Of a DNA stretch of 64,000 nucleotides, positions 1 through 8,762 are shown piece by piece. The notes below the pieces were generated by a model that had not been told where the DNA came from, did not search any database, and was given only the letters and a program-made list of their open reading frames with translations. The stretch is from Enhygromyxa salina (GTDB lineage: Bacteria; Myxococcota_A; Polyangia; Nannocystales; Nannocystaceae), in the NCBI RefSeq assembly GCF_000737335.2, contig NZ_JMCC02000001.1:124001-188000 (forward strand), in the 5' to 3' direction. Both the position numbers and the translations under genes were made by a program. Positions within the stretch are counted from its first letter, which is position 1; each line of letters begins with the position of its first letter.

Positions 1-7
1 TCTGGCG

Positions 8-631
8 TCACCACTCCGGGACGCGATCATCGTAGTCGGTCACGATCGACACATAGCGCCCAAGCACACGCACCGCCTCGCGCAGCTGCTCGGCCCCGCG
101 CTGGGTGATTCCCGTTCGCCACAGCGTCATCCCCCACAAGGTCGAGCTCCCTTGCAGCAGCCCGATCGCCCCTGCGGCGTCGATCTTGGTCCCAAGCAGC
201 GACAGCTCCTCGAGCGCGGGCAGCCGCGCCAACGGCGACAGGGCCTCGCTGTTTAGCGCCGGGTTCTCGTCGAGCACGAGCTGGCGCAGCTTGGGCGGCA
301 TCGCGTTGGCCAGCGCGGCGATCCCGGCCGCCCCGATCTCGCAGCGGGACACGAACAGCCGCTTGAGCCCGGCGATCAGCGGCGAGCCAGCCAAGCTCGC
401 CAGCCCTTCGTCGCCGATCGGGTTGTCGTCGAGGCCCAGACACTCGAGCCCGACCAGCGGCGCGGCGCTGGCCAACACCCGCGCCGTCTCGGGACCGAGG
501 CCGGCCTTGCCCGTGATCAAGACTTGGACGTCGACCGACGCGGGATCCAGAGCGATCTCTCGAACGCGCGCAGCCGACAGCGGCTCACGTCTGTGGATCG
601 CATGGTTGATCTTGCGTTGACGGTCGCTCAT
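8..631 (-). CDS. Leucine-rich repeat protein
   Basis: About 207 residues made almost wholly of five LRR/ribonuclease-inhibitor-like repeats of roughly 25 residues, for example LECLGLDDNPIGDEGLASLA, then repeats beginning LKRLF, LRQLV, LEELS and LWGMT. No signal peptide or membrane segment, so probably a cytoplasmic protein-protein interaction module. I chose the ATG at 631 because a GAGGG Shine-Dalgarno-like stretch lies just upstream; a GTG at 658 would add nine residues. It follows the dioxygenase gene by about 30 bp on the same strand and may be co-transcribed. Partner unknown. Such short stand-alone LRR proteins are frequent in Nannocystaceae genomes; no specific function can be assigned. 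Confidence 0.75.
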   Translation of the reverse strand: MSDRQRKINHAIHRREPLSAARVREIALDPASVDVQVLITGKAGLGPETARVLASAAPLVGLECLGLDDNPIGDEGLASLAGSPLIAGLKRLFVSRCEIGAAGIAALANAMPPKLRQLVLDENPALNSEALSPLARLPALEELSLLGTKIDAAGAIGLLQGSSTLWGMTLWRTGITQRGAEQLREAVRVLGRYVSIVTDYDDRVPEW

Positions 632-661
632 CCAAGACCCTCGGCCCGAGTCTGCCACGTT

Positions 662-1372
662 TTAGAGCGGTTCGGCGCGATATGGTTGCCAGTCGGCGCT
701 GTAGAACACTTCCGTCTCGAGCACGAACTTGCGACCGCGCAAGACCACGTGATCAACGTGTGTCAGCGAGTGTGGAAACACGCAAACTCGGCCGGTGCGG
801 GCCTGCACCGTGCGTCCGAGCTGGGGAAATTCGACGCTGCCTCCCGTGAAATGATCGTTGAGAAACACCAACACGCTGAGCTGGCTCAGCTGTCCGTCCA
901 AGGTCTCGCGGGGTGGATCGGTGTGGGCGCGTGTGCCTTCACCTTTGCGGTATTCGATGCACCGCAGCAGCGGCTTGAGTCCGGTGAGCGCGGCGCCCTC
1001 GCGCGAGGTCGGCAGCTGCGAGAGCAGGCGGTGGTACAGACGCAGCGCCAGGACCGGCAGGTCGAGGACCGCGAAGCGTGGGCGTTCGCGGTCGGCCCCA
1101 ACCAGGCGGCAGGGGCGGTCGGTATCGTTTGCTCGACGCGGAGGCAACGCGTGGGGACCGTTGGCAGCGCGGAGCAACTCGGCGGTGGTAGTGAGCCAGC
1201 GATCTCCGTCGGCCTGCTTGATCAAGTTGCGACAGGTGCCGGGGTCGAGCACCTCGTCGATCACGCATAGCGCGGGCGCGGGCGGGTTGTTGGACTGGTT
1301 GTTGGGCTGGTTGTTGGGCTGGGCTGCGAGTTGATTCGAACGGGGGACAAACTCACTGGGCCAGACGGGCAT
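662..1372 (-). CDS. 2-oxoglutarate/Fe(II)-dependent dioxygenase, prolyl 4-hydroxylase-like
   Basis: Numbered from the ATG at 1372 (a GTG at 1405 would add 11 residues). The C-terminal half carries the iron-binding triad of this superfamily: H150-T-D152 and a distal His (H205), followed ten residues on by K215, which fits the 2-oxoglutarate carboxylate ligand in the pattern H...V..G.K. The segment LSVLVFLNDHFTGGSVEFP is typical of P4H-like jelly-roll enzymes. The N-terminus holds a short Asn-Gln-Pro repeat (QPNNQPNNQSNN) that looks like a slippage-prone linker. Substrate unknown; the family hydroxylates protein or small-molecule side chains. It lies upstream of the LRR gene on the same strand, so LRR-bound proteins are a conceivable but untested substrate. 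Confidence 0.75.
   Translation of the reverse strand: MPVWPSEFVPRSNQLAAQPNNQPNNQSNNPPAPALCVIDEVLDPGTCRNLIKQADGDRWLTTTAELLRAANGPHALPPRRANDTDRPCRLVGADRERPRFAVLDLPVLALRLYHRLLSQLPTSREGAALTGLKPLLRCIEYRKGEGTRAHTDPPRETLDGQLSQLSVLVFLNDHFTGGSVEFPQLGRTVQARTGRVCVFPHSLTHVDHVVLRGRKFVLETEVFYSADWQPYRAEPL
1284..1326. repeat. 12-bp tandem repeat (Asn-Gln-Pro codons)
   Basis: Near-identical GTTGTTGGGCTG units, about three copies, inside the 5' part of the dioxygenase gene. They encode the NNQP linker on the minus strand. The unit length is a multiple of three, so copy-number change keeps the frame. Confidence 0.7.
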
Positions 1373-1410
1373 GCCGCCGGGTAAAGCACCTGGCGTACCA
1401 AGCACCGGTC

Positions 1411-1594
1411 GTGACTGATATCACTGATATTGTTGGTGTTTTGGATTGTGTCGAAGCGCGCACCTGGGGGCGGGGCCGACAGCGGGGTCAGGCGGCGATC
1501 GGGGTGGCCACTGGACCGTGGATCAACGGCGAGCGCGTGTGCGCGGGTGTTCTTTGGGTATGCTTGCGCCCGTCCACTCTGGAGACCACTCGAC
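1411..1594. other. Divergent intergenic region
   Basis: It separates the dioxygenase (minus) from the beta-helix lipoprotein (plus) and must hold both promoters. A direct repeat, ACTGATATC followed by ACTGATATT, lies near 1414-1432 and is AT-rich for this genome. I cannot assign -35/-10 boxes with confidence. Confidence 0.3.
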
Positions 1595-3136
1595 ATGACC
1601 TACCGCATCGACTCGCTCAGCACCGCCACTCGCACCCTCTTGCTCGCACTGCCGCTCGCGTTCCCGCTGTATGGCTGCGGCGACGACACGCCGGCAGATT
1701 CAGCCGAGACCAACGCGGACACGACGGGCGACGGTGACGGGGATGGCGATGGCGACGGGGATGGCGACGGGGATGGCGACGGCGACGGCGATAGCGACAC
1801 CGCCCCCGATCCCGACTTCCCGCTGTGCTCTTGCGATCAGTTTGAAGGCGCCTGCGTCGAGGTCAGCGCCGACGACGAAGAGGGCCTGCAGATCGCCGCA
1901 AACTCGCTCGAAGACGACACCACCTTGGTGCTTGGGCTTGGCACCTTCGAGCTCGACAACCAGGTCACGATCCGCGCCAACGGCATCACCGTGTGTGGCC
2001 AGGGCATGGGCGTCGAGGGCAGCTTCGACTCCGGCACCAGCCTCGACTTCGCGTCCCAGGCCACCCAGTCCAACGGCCTCGACGTGGTCGGCGACAACTT
2101 CAGGGTCATGGACCTCGCGATCGTCGACGCCAAGAAAGACGGCCTGCGCATCGAGGACTCCGACGGCGTGACGATTCAGCGGGTCCGCGCGACCTGGCGG
2201 CTCGAGGGCGACTCGAGCAATGGCTCGTACGGGCTGTACCCCGTCAAGGTCTCGCACGTGCTGATCGAGGACTCGGCGGCCTACAACTCGTCGGACGCGG
2301 GCATCTACGTGGGTCAGTGCCAGCACGCGATCGTCCGCAACAACATCGCCAAGCAGAACGTCGCGGGCATCGAGATCGAGAACACCCAGTTCGCCGACGT
2401 CTACGGCAACCTGGCAGAGGACAACACTGGCGGGCTGTTGATCTTCGATCTGCCGGGCAACCCGGTGATCGGTCGTGACATCCACATTCACGACAACATG
2501 GTGATCAACAACAACCGGCCAAACTTCGCGCCGGGCGGCACCGTCAAGGCGATCCCGGCGGGGACCGGGACCTTCGCCATGGCCTCGCGCCGGGTCGAGA
2601 TCAACAACAACACCTACGCCAACAACGGCACGTCCGACGTTGCGATCCTCAGCGGCTTGGTGATCGAGGGCGACCCCGAGGCGTGGGCGCTGTCGATGGC
2701 GGAGCTGGTCGGTGACAACACCGGCCTCGAGCTCCCGACCAACGGCGACACGGTCTACAGCTACCGGACCAACAACATCTACATCCACGACAACAACCAC
2801 TCGGGCAGCGGCACCAACCCCTACCTGTCCACGATGGATCAGGAGTTTGGCCTGTTGCTCGCTATCGTCTACGGCCAGGATCTGCCGATCGATCAGATCC
2901 TGTACGACACGGTCGAGGAGAGCTCGTTCTCGCCAAGCGACGCTATGATGAACTCGAACGACAACCACATCTGCATTGGCACCAACGCGGGCGGGAGCTT
3001 CGCCAGCATCAACATCGAGCCGCTGTCGATGAACGGCGGCACCGTCGACGATCTGTTCCGGCCGGAGGCGCCCTACGCCCCGTTCAACTGCAACGACCTC
3101 ACCGGCGGGCCGATCATCGCCCCGGACATGGAGTAG
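1595..3136 (+). CDS. Parallel beta-helix repeat lipoprotein (TIGR03805-like)
   Basis: 513 residues from ATG 1595. A signal peptide ends in a lipobox (PLYGC, Cys 28), then a Gly-Asp linker of about 23 residues, then a right-handed beta-helix: repeated short strands with N-rich turns such as NNIAKQNVAGIEIENTQF and NNRPNFAPGGT. The upstream extension of this open frame to 1430 has no start support and disrupts the signal peptide. The next gene begins 6 bp downstream and is a diheme cytochrome of the HNE_0200/SO2930 type. These two families are known to occur as an adjacent two-gene pair, both exported, with unknown joint function. Likely a periplasmic or surface-exposed lipoprotein. Confidence 0.85.
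   Translation: MTYRIDSLSTATRTLLLALPLAFPLYGCGDDTPADSAETNADTTGDGDGDGDGDGDGDGDGDGDGDSDTAPDPDFPLCSCDQFEGACVEVSADDEEGLQIAANSLEDDTTLVLGLGTFELDNQVTIRANGITVCGQGMGVEGSFDSGTSLDFASQATQSNGLDVVGDNFRVMDLAIVDAKKDGLRIEDSDGVTIQRVRATWRLEGDSSNGSYGLYPVKVSHVLIEDSAAYNSSDAGIYVGQCQHAIVRNNIAKQNVAGIEIENTQFADVYGNLAEDNTGGLLIFDLPGNPVIGRDIHIHDNMVINNNRPNFAPGGTVKAIPAGTGTFAMASRRVEINNNTYANNGTSDVAILSGLVIEGDPEAWALSMAELVGDNTGLELPTNGDTVYSYRTNNIYIHDNNHSGSGTNPYLSTMDQEFGLLLAIVYGQDLPIDQILYDTVEESSFSPSDAMMNSNDNHICIGTNAGGSFASINIEPLSMNGGTVDDLFRPEAPYAPFNCNDLTGGPIIAPDME
1731..1798. repeat. Gly-Asp codon repeat (GGCGAY/GGGGAT)
   Basis: About eleven hexanucleotide units of the type GGNGAY encode an alternating Gly-Asp spacer between lipid anchor and beta-helix. 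A shorter relative occurs in the redoxin lipoprotein near 20920-20985. It is coding low complexity, not a separate element. Confidence 0.85.
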
Positions 3137-3142
3137 GCCGCC

Positions 3143-4411
3143 GTGCGTGCCGCAAAACCAACGCGGGGGCTGCTCGGCGCCCTCGGGCTGACGGGCGCCA
3201 TCATCACCGGCTGTGGCGACAGCGGGGGTGACGATCAGGCCACCAGCGCAGACACGACGAGCGACTCGGGGTCCGGGAGCTCGGACGAGTCGGCGGGCAC
3301 CGACACCGAGACCGAGACCGACACGGGCACGGAGACCGGTGACGAGCTGTGCCCGAGCCAGGGCGTTGATCTGGACAGCCCGCCGCCGCAGCTGCTGTCC
3401 GAGCTGTGCCTGGTCCGCTGGACCGGGGACCAGCTCGAGTACGAGGACAACGTGTTCGCGTACGACCTCAACACCGTGCTGTTCAGCGACTTCGCGCTGA
3501 AGGATCGAGCGATCTACATCCCGCCCGGCGAGACCGCGAGCTACGTCGACAACGGCGTGATCGACTTCCCGGTTGGCACGGTGATCCTCAAGTCGTTCAT
3601 GTTCCCCGCGGACATGCGCGAGCCCGAGCTCGACATCGATCTAATCGAGACGCGCCTGCTGATCCGCTACCCGAACGAGTGGAAGGGCTATCCCTACATT
3701 TGGGATCACGAGCTCGGCGACGCGGTGCTGACCGTCCAAGGTGAGGTTCGGCCAATCGACTTCATCGGGCCCGACGGGATCGAGCGCACGGCGACGTATC
3801 TGGTTCCGCAGAAGAACCAGTGCCTCGAGTGCCACGAGGTCAAGGACGAGCTCGACGAGACCGTGGTGGTGCCGATCGGTCCGCGGCCTCGCTACCTCAA
3901 CCGCGAGTCGCACGTGGTGCCGGGCACCAATCAGATGACCGTGTTCACGGACGCGGGCTGGCTGACTGGGGTGCCGGCGATCGACGAGCTGCCCAAGGCT
4001 TGGGATCATCGCTCGCTGGCGAACACGCCCGTCGATCAGATGGACTACGCAACGATCACCACGGCCGCGCGGGACTACCTGGACATCAACTGCTCGTATT
4101 GCCACAACCCGCGGGGGGTCAACGGGATCTCGTCCCAGCTGTTCTTGAATTGGGACAACGAGGACCTGTTCCACCTCGGGTACTGCAAGAAGCCCGGCTC
4201 GGCCGGGAAGGGCGGGGAGAACCGCGAGTTCGACATCGTGCCGGGCGACGCGGAGGCCTCGATCTTGGTCTACCGAACCGAGACGCTGGACCTTGGCTCG
4301 ATGATGCCGCTGATCGGGCGCAGCCTGGCGCACGAGGACGGCACGGAGCTGCTGCGGGCGTGGATCGACGGGCTTCCACCCGACGATTGCCAGGAGCCAC
4401 CAGAGCCCTAA
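3143..4411 (+). CDS. SO2930/HNE_0200-family diheme c-type cytochrome lipoprotein
   Basis: 422 residues, GTG start six bases after the beta-helix gene, so one operon. The signal peptide ends in a lipobox (IITGC, Cys 24) followed by an acidic Ser/Thr/Glu linker. Two c-type heme motifs are visible: C227-LEC-H231 and C317-SYC-H321, which makes a diheme protein. Family members (TIGR03806) sit next to TIGR03805 beta-helix proteins. Cytoplasmic-membrane or outer-membrane anchored electron carrier in the periplasm is the likely role, perhaps oxidising or reducing something bound by its beta-helix partner (inference). Confidence 0.85.
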   Translation: MRAAKPTRGLLGALGLTGAIITGCGDSGGDDQATSADTTSDSGSGSSDESAGTDTETETDTGTETGDELCPSQGVDLDSPPPQLLSELCLVRWTGDQLEYEDNVFAYDLNTVLFSDFALKDRAIYIPPGETASYVDNGVIDFPVGTVILKSFMFPADMREPELDIDLIETRLLIRYPNEWKGYPYIWDHELGDAVLTVQGEVRPIDFIGPDGIERTATYLVPQKNQCLECHEVKDELDETVVVPIGPRPRYLNRESHVVPGTNQMTVFTDAGWLTGVPAIDELPKAWDHRSLANTPVDQMDYATITTAARDYLDINCSYCHNPRGVNGISSQLFLNWDNEDLFHLGYCKKPGSAGKGGENREFDIVPGDAEASILVYRTETLDLGSMMPLIGRSLAHEDGTELLRAWIDGLPPDDCQEPPEP

Positions 4412-4512
4412 TAGGGATCCATTTGGACCCCACTCGAGCGCAGCGAGTGTGTCGTAGCGCGCGGAGGCGAAGCCGAGCACGGTGCGAGTCCGGGGGGACT
4501 GGGGTATGAAAG

Positions 4513-5760
4513 CTAGGGGGGGCGGGGGCCGCGGGGGACGTCGACTTCGCCGTCGGCGGCCCCGCGCATGGGATCGCAGCTGTGGCAGGGCTGGATCGTG
4601 GGCGGCTCGCGCAGGCTTGGAAGCGGCTCGGGGTCCAGGGGCAGCTCGATCCCGGCGACCCGCCAACGGCCTGCCCGGCGGGCGTGGATGCGCAGGTGGA
4701 CGCGCTCGCCCTCGATGATCACCCGCGCGAAGCCGGGGTGTTCGGTCTCGAGATCGGGCAGCAGCGTGTCGCCGCGACTGGTCCGCGGGGTGTGCTTGGG
4801 CCCGCCTGCAGATCCGGACACGACCTCGAAGATCGGCTTGCTGACGAAGGTCCGCGCGCTGCGGTGGATCGCGTTGGATAGATCTTCGCTGACCTGTAGG
4901 TCGCGCTCGAGGGCCCCGAGCACGCCGACGAACAGCCCGTCGGTGAGCGCCTGCTGCACGAACTCTGGCAGGTAGCGGTAGCCCGTCCGCTGCAGCCGCC
5001 CGCCGACACCGTGCGCACCCGCGGACTCGACTGGGATCGGCGACAGCAAGAGGCGAGGGACGGCCGGCGCGGCGGCGAGGGCCTCGAGCAACGCGGCTTG
5101 TTGGGACAGCAGCGCGGCGGTCAGATCGTCGCTAGCGAGCGCGGGGTAGTGCCAGAAGCTGAAGTCCAGGGCGACCAGCTCGAGCAGGGTGTCCTCGGCT
5201 GGCGGCGCGATCGTGCAGGTGTCGAGCTCGCAGCTCGACACCAGCGCGACCTGGCCGGCCTCGCTCACGCGCAGCACATACGCGACGCCGGGCTGCTCGT
5301 AGGGCGTCGGGGTCACGCGCGCCTCGAACCCCGTCATGCCGCAGCGCCACGCGTCGGGCCCAGGCAGGCCCCACACGGCGGCGCCGGTGCTGTGCACGAC
5401 CCGGGTGAGCTCGGTGAGGGCGGGACCGGCGTGAACGGCGTGGGGGTCGGGGCAGGGGTGAGCGCGATCGGGGCCCGGCCGGCCGAGATCGGTCCCGAGC
5501 CACGCGATGATCGGCGTGCGCCCGGCCGCGGCTGCGTTGGCGAGGACCCGCTCGAGCTCACCGGCGACCAAGCGGGTCGCCCGGCTCTCGCGCGGTTGGC
5601 CGATCACGATGATCTCGACCCCGGCGGTGACCGGCTGCGCCGGGACAGCCCACGCGGCCCCGCGGTGGCGGCAGCCCGCGCCAACGCCGAGGATCAACAG
5701 CAACGCCAGCGCAGCCGCGCGAGACAGACGCAAGGCGAGACCGCTGCGCACGGGCGTCAC
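4513..5760 (-). CDS. Lipoprotein of unknown function
   Basis: 415 residues, GTG start. The signal peptide ends at GVGAGC (Cys about 29). I do not recognise the family. The mature part has alternating hydrophobic strands (VEIIVIGQPRE, TPIIAWLGTDL, RLLLSPIPVES) suggestive of an alpha/beta domain, possibly a metallophosphatase or SGNH-like fold, but no catalytic motif is convincing. A late Cys pair (PCHSCDP) near residue 393 could bind metal or form a disulfide. It is divergently transcribed from the GT39-like gene 23 bp away, so they share a promoter region. Confidence 0.7.
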   Translation of the reverse strand: MTPVRSGLALRLSRAAALALLLILGVGAGCRHRGAAWAVPAQPVTAGVEIIVIGQPRESRATRLVAGELERVLANAAAAGRTPIIAWLGTDLGRPGPDRAHPCPDPHAVHAGPALTELTRVVHSTGAAVWGLPGPDAWRCGMTGFEARVTPTPYEQPGVAYVLRVSEAGQVALVSSCELDTCTIAPPAEDTLLELVALDFSFWHYPALASDDLTAALLSQQAALLEALAAAPAVPRLLLSPIPVESAGAHGVGGRLQRTGYRYLPEFVQQALTDGLFVGVLGALERDLQVSEDLSNAIHRSARTFVSKPIFEVVSGSAGGPKHTPRTSRGDTLLPDLETEHPGFARVIIEGERVHLRIHARRAGRWRVAGIELPLDPEPLPSLREPPTIQPCHSCDPMRGAADGEVDVPRGPRPP

Positions 5761-5783
5761 GCTATCAGTTTGGCGGGCGCAGC

Positions 5784-7760
5784 GTGCATACTCCCGGCGT
5801 GGCGGACCAGACCAGCGAGCGCGAGGCTGCCCGCGGCGCGCCCTCGCGTCGCGCGTACTTGCTGCTGCTTGGCTTGCTGCTCGCGTTCGCGTTGCTGCGG
5901 GTCTGGAAGCTCGAGCTGGATCCGCCGATGACCGTCGTGCGCGGCTACAGCGGCCAAGCCCACTTTCGCGACGAGGCAGCCAAGGCCCACGAGGCCCGCA
6001 ACATGGCCAAGTGGGAGCAGTGGTCGCTCTCGCCGGCCGACGAGTACGGGTTTTGGCGGGCGCAGTCGCCCGCGTGGGTGTGGGGCGAGTGCCTGTGGTT
6101 TCGCGGGTTCGGGGTTGGCCTGGTCCAGGCCCGCAGCTTCGTGGTCGTGCAGTCGATCGTCGCGCTGGCGCTGCTGATGTGGCTGGCGCTGGTTCGCCAC
6201 GGGCTCCCGGCCGCGGTCGCGACGGGGCTGCTGCTCGGGCTCAACTGGGCGTACTTGGTGTACTCGCGGCTGGCGCTGATGGAGGGCGCGCTGCTCTGCT
6301 GGCTGCTGGTCGCAACGGTGGGGCTGTCGCAGCTCGAGCGGCGCCCGCGGCAAGCCGGGCGTTGGTCGATGTTCGCCGTGTTTGCGATGTTGGTCGCGTG
6401 CACGATCAAGCAGACCGGCCTGCTGTTGGTGCCGGCGTTTGCGGTCGCGCTGACGCTGCTGGGGCTGCGGGCCGCGGCGGTGGCCGGCGGGATCCAAGAC
6501 CCAGGCGCGCGCTGGCAAGACCGGCTCAAAGCGCGGCTGCGCAGGCGCGAGGCCCGGGTCACGCTGATCGCCGTTGGCACGCTGACGCTCGCGCTGGCGC
6601 TGTTGGTGCTGCGCCCCGAGTACCAGCAGCGGCTGGCCTTCAACGCGGTTCACTTCACCGCGGCCTACGAGCAGTCGGTCTGGCAGCGGGCCATGGCCAC
6701 GCTCGTGCGTGGGTTCTTCAGCATGCGCTTGCAGCTGATGTTCATGCTGCTCGCGCCGGTGATCTTGTGGCTGGCAACGCTGGAGCTGGTGCGCGCGCTG
6801 ATCTTGGTGTGGAAGCGTCGCCGCGCCCACAAGCGTGGTGAGCCAGCTCCGGCCGCGTCGACTGCCCAGCTCGAGAACCCGCTCGATCGCCAGCTCGACC
6901 CGATCGATCTGTGGATGTTGGCGTGGGCGATCTTTGCGTTGCTCGCCAACCTCGCGAGCCCGCACCGGGCGATTCGCTTTCAGTTGGTGTTGCTGCCGCC
7001 CGCGGCGTGGCTGGCCGGCGCGGTGATCGGTCGCGCGTGGCTGCACAGCTGGCCAACGGCGCGCTGGGGCCGGGCGGTCCGGGCCGGGCTCGTTGCGATC
7101 GCGCTGCTCGGGACCACGCTGACCGGCCTGCGCTTCGTCAACTGGATGCGCGACGGCGACCTCTCGGCCGCGTGGATCGGTGACGAGCTGACCGCGTTGA
7201 TCGGCGATCGCAAGGCCGTGGTGGTGGGTGAGTTCGCTGCCCAGGCCGTGTTCGAGACCGACTACAAGCACTTCTACGTGCGCCCCAACCAGTTCAATTA
7301 TCGGCCCGAGATCCTGTATCAGCTGGGCATCACGCACTTGGTCGTTGCTGGCGACGAGGACTTCGTCGAGGAGCTCATGCAGGACCAAGCGCCCGAGATG
7401 CTGGTCGCGCGGCGCAAGCTCGGGCAGGTCGTGTTTCGTCGCAGGCAGCTGGACGTGTGGGAGATCGCCGCGCCCGAGCGCCGCGCGGAGTACCGCGAGT
7501 GGGAGGCCGCCAACAACGAACGGACGGAGCGCGAGCGCCTGATCCAGCGCCAGCGCAAGGCCAAGGAGCGGCGGGCACTCGAGGCCAAGCGCAGTCGCCT
7601 GCAGCGTGCACAGCTGATGTGCGTGCCCGACTCGATGCTCGACCAAGAGGAAGAGCCGATGACGCCGCTGCCAGTGGTCGTCGCGCCGCGGGCTCAGATG
7701 ATGCCCGCTCGCGGCCGGCCCCCGCACGGCGCGGGCGCGACGTCGCGGCCAGAAGATTGA
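5784..7760 (+). CDS. ArnT/PMT-like integral membrane glycosyltransferase (GT39/GT83 type)
   Basis: 658 residues with about ten hydrophobic helices, the first at residues 25-42. After it comes an extracytoplasmic loop with FRDEAAKAHEARNMAKW; the acidic pair (D-E) in the first loop is the hallmark of polyprenyl-phosphate-sugar-dependent transferases. The C-terminal 250 residues are soluble and end in a Glu/Arg-rich coiled coil (about 565-610). No in-frame ATG is near; GTG at 5784 or 5799 starts the gene. Likely transfers a sugar from a lipid carrier to lipid or protein at the periplasmic face. The last 40 codons have a degenerate copy downstream at 7877-7921. Confidence 0.75.
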   Translation: MHTPGVADQTSEREAARGAPSRRAYLLLLGLLLAFALLRVWKLELDPPMTVVRGYSGQAHFRDEAAKAHEARNMAKWEQWSLSPADEYGFWRAQSPAWVWGECLWFRGFGVGLVQARSFVVVQSIVALALLMWLALVRHGLPAAVATGLLLGLNWAYLVYSRLALMEGALLCWLLVATVGLSQLERRPRQAGRWSMFAVFAMLVACTIKQTGLLLVPAFAVALTLLGLRAAAVAGGIQDPGARWQDRLKARLRRREARVTLIAVGTLTLALALLVLRPEYQQRLAFNAVHFTAAYEQSVWQRAMATLVRGFFSMRLQLMFMLLAPVILWLATLELVRALILVWKRRRAHKRGEPAPAASTAQLENPLDRQLDPIDLWMLAWAIFALLANLASPHRAIRFQLVLLPPAAWLAGAVIGRAWLHSWPTARWGRAVRAGLVAIALLGTTLTGLRFVNWMRDGDLSAAWIGDELTALIGDRKAVVVGEFAAQAVFETDYKHFYVRPNQFNYRPEILYQLGITHLVVAGDEDFVEELMQDQAPEMLVARRKLGQVVFRRRQLDVWEIAAPERRAEYREWEAANNERTERERLIQRQRKAKERRALEAKRSRLQRAQLMCVPDSMLDQEEEPMTPLPVVVAPRAQMMPARGRPPHGAGATSRPED

Positions 7761-7876
7761 CCCGGCATGCCGGGTTGCGGGTGGCCTACGCGTCTCACCA
7801 AGACTCCACGGCATCTTCCGGGATCCCCCGCTCGTGGGGCAGCTCGATGGGATCGCTCCACTCGCGCTGCCAAGTC

Positions 7877-7921
7877 GAAGACCCGATGACACCGCTGCCA
7901 GTGTCTGTCGTACCGCGAGCC
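7877..7921 (+). repeat. Degenerate copy of the glycosyltransferase gene 3' end
   Basis: Positions 7877-7921 match 7650-7694 at roughly 36 of 45 bases (the shared core includes CCGCTGCCAGTG). The first copy encodes the C-terminal motif MTPLPVVVAPRA. The second can encode MTPLPVSVVPRA in another frame, without a gene around it. It looks like a decayed duplication. The rest of 7761-8016 shows nothing I can call a gene. Confidence 0.5.
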
Positions 7922-8016
7922 CACACGGCAGGTGCACGGTGCTCGACCTGGGCGGCGAGCCTGACGACGACGCGCGTCGGTCGAAGGCCAACGCGCCCCA
8001 TCGCAGCCCCTGGGAG

Positions 8017-8676
8017 TCACCGCTGCATCTCGGCGTAGAATTCACCCGACTCGGGGTGAAAGTAGACGTTGAGGACGTCGTGGATCTCGACGTCGAAGCG
8101 CTCCTTGGCGAGCGGAAAACGATTGAGCTTGAGGACGAGCTCGTAGCTCTCGGGGGCCTCCATCAAGCCCAGGCTCTCGAAGCCTCCGTAGACCGTGGGG
8201 TACCCGCCGAGCTGGCAGTGGCCGCCATCGTTGTTGGTCAGCCGCCGACGGATATTGTCGAGCTCTGCCTCCCACTGCCAGTCACCTAGTCGCTTGTCGT
8301 AGGGCAGCTCTTTGCCGTCGTTCACGACCAAGGCTCGTGCGGGAACCACCCGAACGCCGTCGGGCGCGGAAATTGGCGCGAGGTCCTCTCCTGCGTCGTG
8401 AGCCCAGATCGTCACGTGATCGGGGTCGCCCCACTCCACGTAACCCTCTGCTTCGTTGAGGAAGACCGTGATCCAGCGAGCCTTGCCCGGCGACCAAGAG
8501 TCCGCAGCAAATCCGAACCGGCCTAGACAGGTCATGGCGTTTGGCCAAGCCGTACCCGATGGTGCGAACGGGGTGCCGCCCAGATACGAGGTTGTGGGGT
8601 CGACGCTCGCCTCGGCCCCGGGATGGAAGATGGTCACGTCGCGGACCAGAGTGTTCAGTTCTGACTCGTTCGGCAT
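8017..8676 (-). CDS. YwqG-like (DUF1963) protein
   Basis: 219 residues from ATG 8676. The N-terminal motif SYLGGTPFAPSGTAWP and the later HCQLGGYPTVYG match the paired 'GG.P..P.g..WP' and 'lGG.P' signatures of the DUF1963/YwqG family. No signal peptide or membrane helix. The family's biochemical role is not established. It is alone on the minus strand and divergent from the transporter gene at 8763. Confidence 0.65.
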   Translation of the reverse strand: MPNESELNTLVRDVTIFHPGAEASVDPTTSYLGGTPFAPSGTAWPNAMTCLGRFGFAADSWSPGKARWITVFLNEAEGYVEWGDPDHVTIWAHDAGEDLAPISAPDGVRVVPARALVVNDGKELPYDKRLGDWQWEAELDNIRRRLTNNDGGHCQLGGYPTVYGGFESLGLMEAPESYELVLKLNRFPLAKERFDVEIHDVLNVYFHPESGEFYAEMQR

Positions 8677-8762
8677 CTTGACTCGCTGGGAGGCTAGCAG
8701 TTCGAAGGGAGCGGGAGCCAGTCCCTCACCGAGCCGAGAACAAACCTGCTACATCTTGGTGC

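Noticed and set aside
1700..2968. Long minus-strand open frame (about 420 codons)
   Set aside because: Antisense to the beta-helix lipoprotein gene; composition is that of a GC-rich shadow frame and it has no family motif.
5757..8045. Minus-strand open frame of about 760 codons
   Set aside because: Antisense to the glycosyltransferase; Arg/Gln/His/Pro-rich product with no domain.
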